Assembly (NCBI GenBank): GCA_014728185.1
Contig: WJMB01000334.1
Coordinates: 1 to 8,095 of the forward strand
Source of the DNA: Candidatus Coatesiibacteriota bacterium
GTDB taxonomy: Bacteria; RBG-13-66-14
DNA: 8,095 nt
Direction of reading: 5' to 3'
The notes under the pieces: model-generated
The model's input: only the letters and a program-made list of their open reading frames with translations
Told to the model about the DNA's origin: nothing
The model's database searches: none
In this document: positions 6,799 to 8,095 of the stretch, piece after piece
Position numbering within the stretch: the stretch's first letter is position 1
Layout: each line of letters opens with the position of its first letter
Position numbers and translations under genes: made by a program

Positions 6799-6903
6799 TT
6801 ACTGGGGCTTGTTGTGTTCCCGGCCGTCGTCGCGGCTGAGTTCGCGCAGCAGGCCTTCGAGTTCGACCTGACGGACCAGGGAGAGTTCGTCGTAGCTGTA
6901 CAT
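6799..6903 (-). CDS. Small protein of 34 residues, unknown; second gene of a two-peptide operon
   Basis: An ATG-to-TAA frame encoding a peptide beginning MYSYDELSLVRQVELEGLLR and ending in a polar tail (HNKPQ). The SD is near perfect (AAGGAGGT, four bases before ATG). Of 33 codons after the start, 27 end in G or C, as expected for a real gene here. Residues about 5-24 look like an amphipathic helix (leucine and valine alternating with Glu/Arg). Net charge is about -3, opposite in sign to the peptide encoded upstream. There is no membrane segment, signal peptide or known motif. A strong terminator follows after 25 bases. I recognise no family. It could be a regulatory or structural micro-protein, or a peptide acting with its neighbour. 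Translation is well supported; the role is unknown. Confidence 0.75.
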   Translation of the reverse strand: MYSYDELSLVRQVELEGLLRELSRDDGREHNKPQ

Positions 6904-6926
6904 CCTTACCTCCTTCGTACCGCCAT

Positions 6927-6942
6927 CTCCTCAGTGGAGGAG
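6927..6942 (-). promoter_or_regulatory. Hairpin between the two small genes, able to compete with an SD
   Basis: On the transcript CTCCTC-CACT-GAGGAG forms a perfect 6-bp hairpin 24 bases before the second start codon. The same CCTCC could instead pair with the GGAGG of the second SD (about 6911-6915). The two pairings exclude each other, which could tune translation of the 34-codon gene. This is inference from complementarity only. Confidence 0.4.
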
Positions 6943-6951
6943 TAATTGTCG

Positions 6952-7029
6952 TTAGTTCTGTCGGGGGACGCGCAGCCCGTAGAGGCCGAGGGTCCGCAGG
7001 TGGTTCTTGCGTTCGTTGAGCTTGAGCAT
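6952..7029 (-). CDS. Small basic protein of 25 residues, unknown; first gene of a two-peptide operon
   Basis: An ATG-to-TAA frame encoding MLKLNERKNHLRTLGLYGLR plus five more residues (VPRQN). AAAGGAGGT lies five bases before ATG, as strong an SD as any in the window. Of 24 codons after the start, 22 end in G or C. The peptide is basic (net about +5), with a leucine-rich middle and a YGLRVPR tail. It has no membrane segment and no run of a single amino acid, so it does not look like a classical attenuation leader. The 34-codon gene follows 48 bases downstream with its own SD, and both share the terminator at 6750-6773. No known family is recognised; a micro-protein, or a translated element controlling the next gene, are both possible. 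Confidence 0.7.
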   Translation of the reverse strand: MLKLNERKNHLRTLGLYGLRVPRQN

Positions 7030-7053
7030 GACGACCTCCTTTCTGTTTTTGGT

Positions 7054-7190
7054 GCCGCCTGGGCGGCGTGGTGGGGCGGTTTTACACGGCTGAGAGCAGT
7101 CGGGCTCGTTGTGGTTTCGGGGTTGCCTCACCCGCCCCTTACATATCTATAAGATACACGCTTTTTCCCCCGGTTTCAGTTCCCGGTTTC
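7054..7190 (-). promoter_or_regulatory. Leader and probable promoter region of the two-peptide operon
   Basis: Three things stand out on the minus strand. A direct repeat GAAACCGGG occurs twice, 13 bases apart (7190-7182 and 7177-7169). An AT-rich patch follows with TATAGA (7151-7146) and the small palindrome TATCTTATAGATA; no normal -35 lies at 16-18 bases. A GCCGC-CCAG-GCGGC hairpin (7067-7054) lies in the leader, about 25 bases before the first start codon. GGAACT between the repeats, 17 bases before CGTGTA, resembles an ECF-sigma promoter. Promoter identity is uncertain. Confidence 0.4.
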
Positions 7191-8095
7191 TTTTTTGGGT
7201 TTTCTCATTTCCGTCCGGTCGATGGGCTTCCGTCCCGGCGGGCAGCCAGGCTGATGCCGGGTGTTCCGGTTCTTCGCGGGGCAAGGCGCTCATGGTGACT
7301 GATCTCGATGGAGCACGAAACGCCCCGCTCCGCATCGGCAATACTAGCGCATCGTGGCTGCCTGGAAACGGCCGTTGCTGCAGTAGCATCGATTACTCCC
7401 AGGCGAGGGACGGGAATCGTGGACGGTTATATGGGGATAATCGCTTTGGCATATACCATGCTTGAACCAGCCTGCATTGTTGATAGATTATCAGTTTCTG
7501 CTTAGGGCTGGTTGAGCTGTCATGTGCAGGCAGTCAGCTTGCAGCTGAAGTGTGTCATCCGCACTCGGTGCCGCAAGCAGCTGGTTGGTCGTCCATCCCG
7601 GCGGTCAAGCTGGAAGTCGCTGCTGTTTTCATGTATCGGCCTATTGTTCAAGCGGATTGACGGTGTTGATAGAGCAGATGGGATCATGCACCTGGTTGGG
7701 ACCTGGTTGTGTTTCCAGCCTGCTGAAAAGACATATGCAGATATCAGGATTCCCTGTTACATAATGAGCTGCTTGAAAGCGGTGGCTAAATAAGGTGCGC
7801 GATGTGGACAAGCTGTTCTTGCGACAGCTTTCATTCTATGTTTCATTAATTGCCATTCAGAGCATAAGTTAAGTATTAACAAGCAATAAGCGTTTATCTG
7901 CCGAAGCGGGGAGCGAAGACGGGCACATTCGAATGGAAAACAACCGCTCGTCAACCCGCTCTTCATCCTCCCTGTTTGATTCGATCATGTTCAACGATGT
8001 TAAGCAGATATCCAGCCCGTCTGCTTTGAAGCCGCTCTGAGTTGTTTCAGTTGCTTATCAGGTTACCGTTATGCTCCCTTCAGTGATACCGTCCG
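7191..8095. other. Gene-free tail of the window
   Basis: About 900 bases with no supportable gene. Base composition falls from GC-rich near 7200-7300 to roughly balanced after about 7400, unlike the coding regions. Open frames here are short, rich in Cys, His and Arg, and lack properly spaced SD sites. One small stem, AAGCTGT/ACAGCTT (7810-7816 with 7824-7830), is followed by T-rich sequence and might be a weak plus-strand terminator. It may be the long intergenic edge of a gene beyond the window, or decayed DNA; I see no similarity that decides. Confidence 0.6.

Noticed and set aside
7147..7389. 80-codon minus-strand frame upstream of the two-peptide operon
   Set aside because: No SD, low-complexity Pro/Arg/Ser composition, and its end runs into the AT-rich probable promoter.
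7757..7966. 69-codon minus-strand frame preceded by GGGAGG
   Set aside because: The SD abuts ATG with no spacing, codon use is not G/C-biased and no motif is visible.

Overview
This is a bacterial window, GC-rich in its genes and more AT-rich in several non-coding stretches. The coding regions favour G or C at third codon positions, Shine-Dalgarno (SD) sites are strong, and tRNA-Pro(GGG) has its CCA encoded. RNase Y together with an SOS-type umuDC pair fits many non-model bacteria. I cannot name the lineage from the sequence.

Layout: (1) Positions 1-825, minus strand: a umuDC operon for error-prone DNA polymerase V, with umuD complete and umuC cut by the window edge. (2) Positions 826-1520: non-coding, with a large nested inverted-repeat structure (1318-1499) just after rny. 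(3) Positions 1521-3089, minus: rny, RNase Y, complete and full length, but the Asp of its signature His-Asp motif reads as Ala. (4) Positions 3090-4183: about 1.1 kb with no gene, holding a nested hairpin with a T-run (minus) and an AT-rich promoter region with repeated TGCAT words. (5) Positions 4184-4828, plus: a HAD-family phosphatase or phosphomutase. It converges on a minus-strand zinc-ribbon membrane protein (5029-5916), and a bidirectional hairpin terminator lies between them. (6) Positions 6497-6656, minus: tRNA-Pro(GGG) with a clear promoter and a terminator-like hairpin. (7) Positions 6750-7190, minus: a compact unit of two very short genes (25 and 34 codons). Each has a near-perfect SD and coding-like codon use, and the unit ends in a strong intrinsic terminator. 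(8) Positions 7191-8095: no recognisable gene.

Functionally the window mixes unrelated housekeeping and stress functions: DNA damage tolerance, RNA decay, a phosphate-transfer enzyme, an uncharacterised membrane protein and a tRNA. Only about half the bases are in genes I can support, which is low for a bacterium.

The strongest candidates for something undescribed are the two-peptide operon at 6750-7190, the RNase Y lacking its HD-motif aspartate, and the branched structure at 1318-1499.
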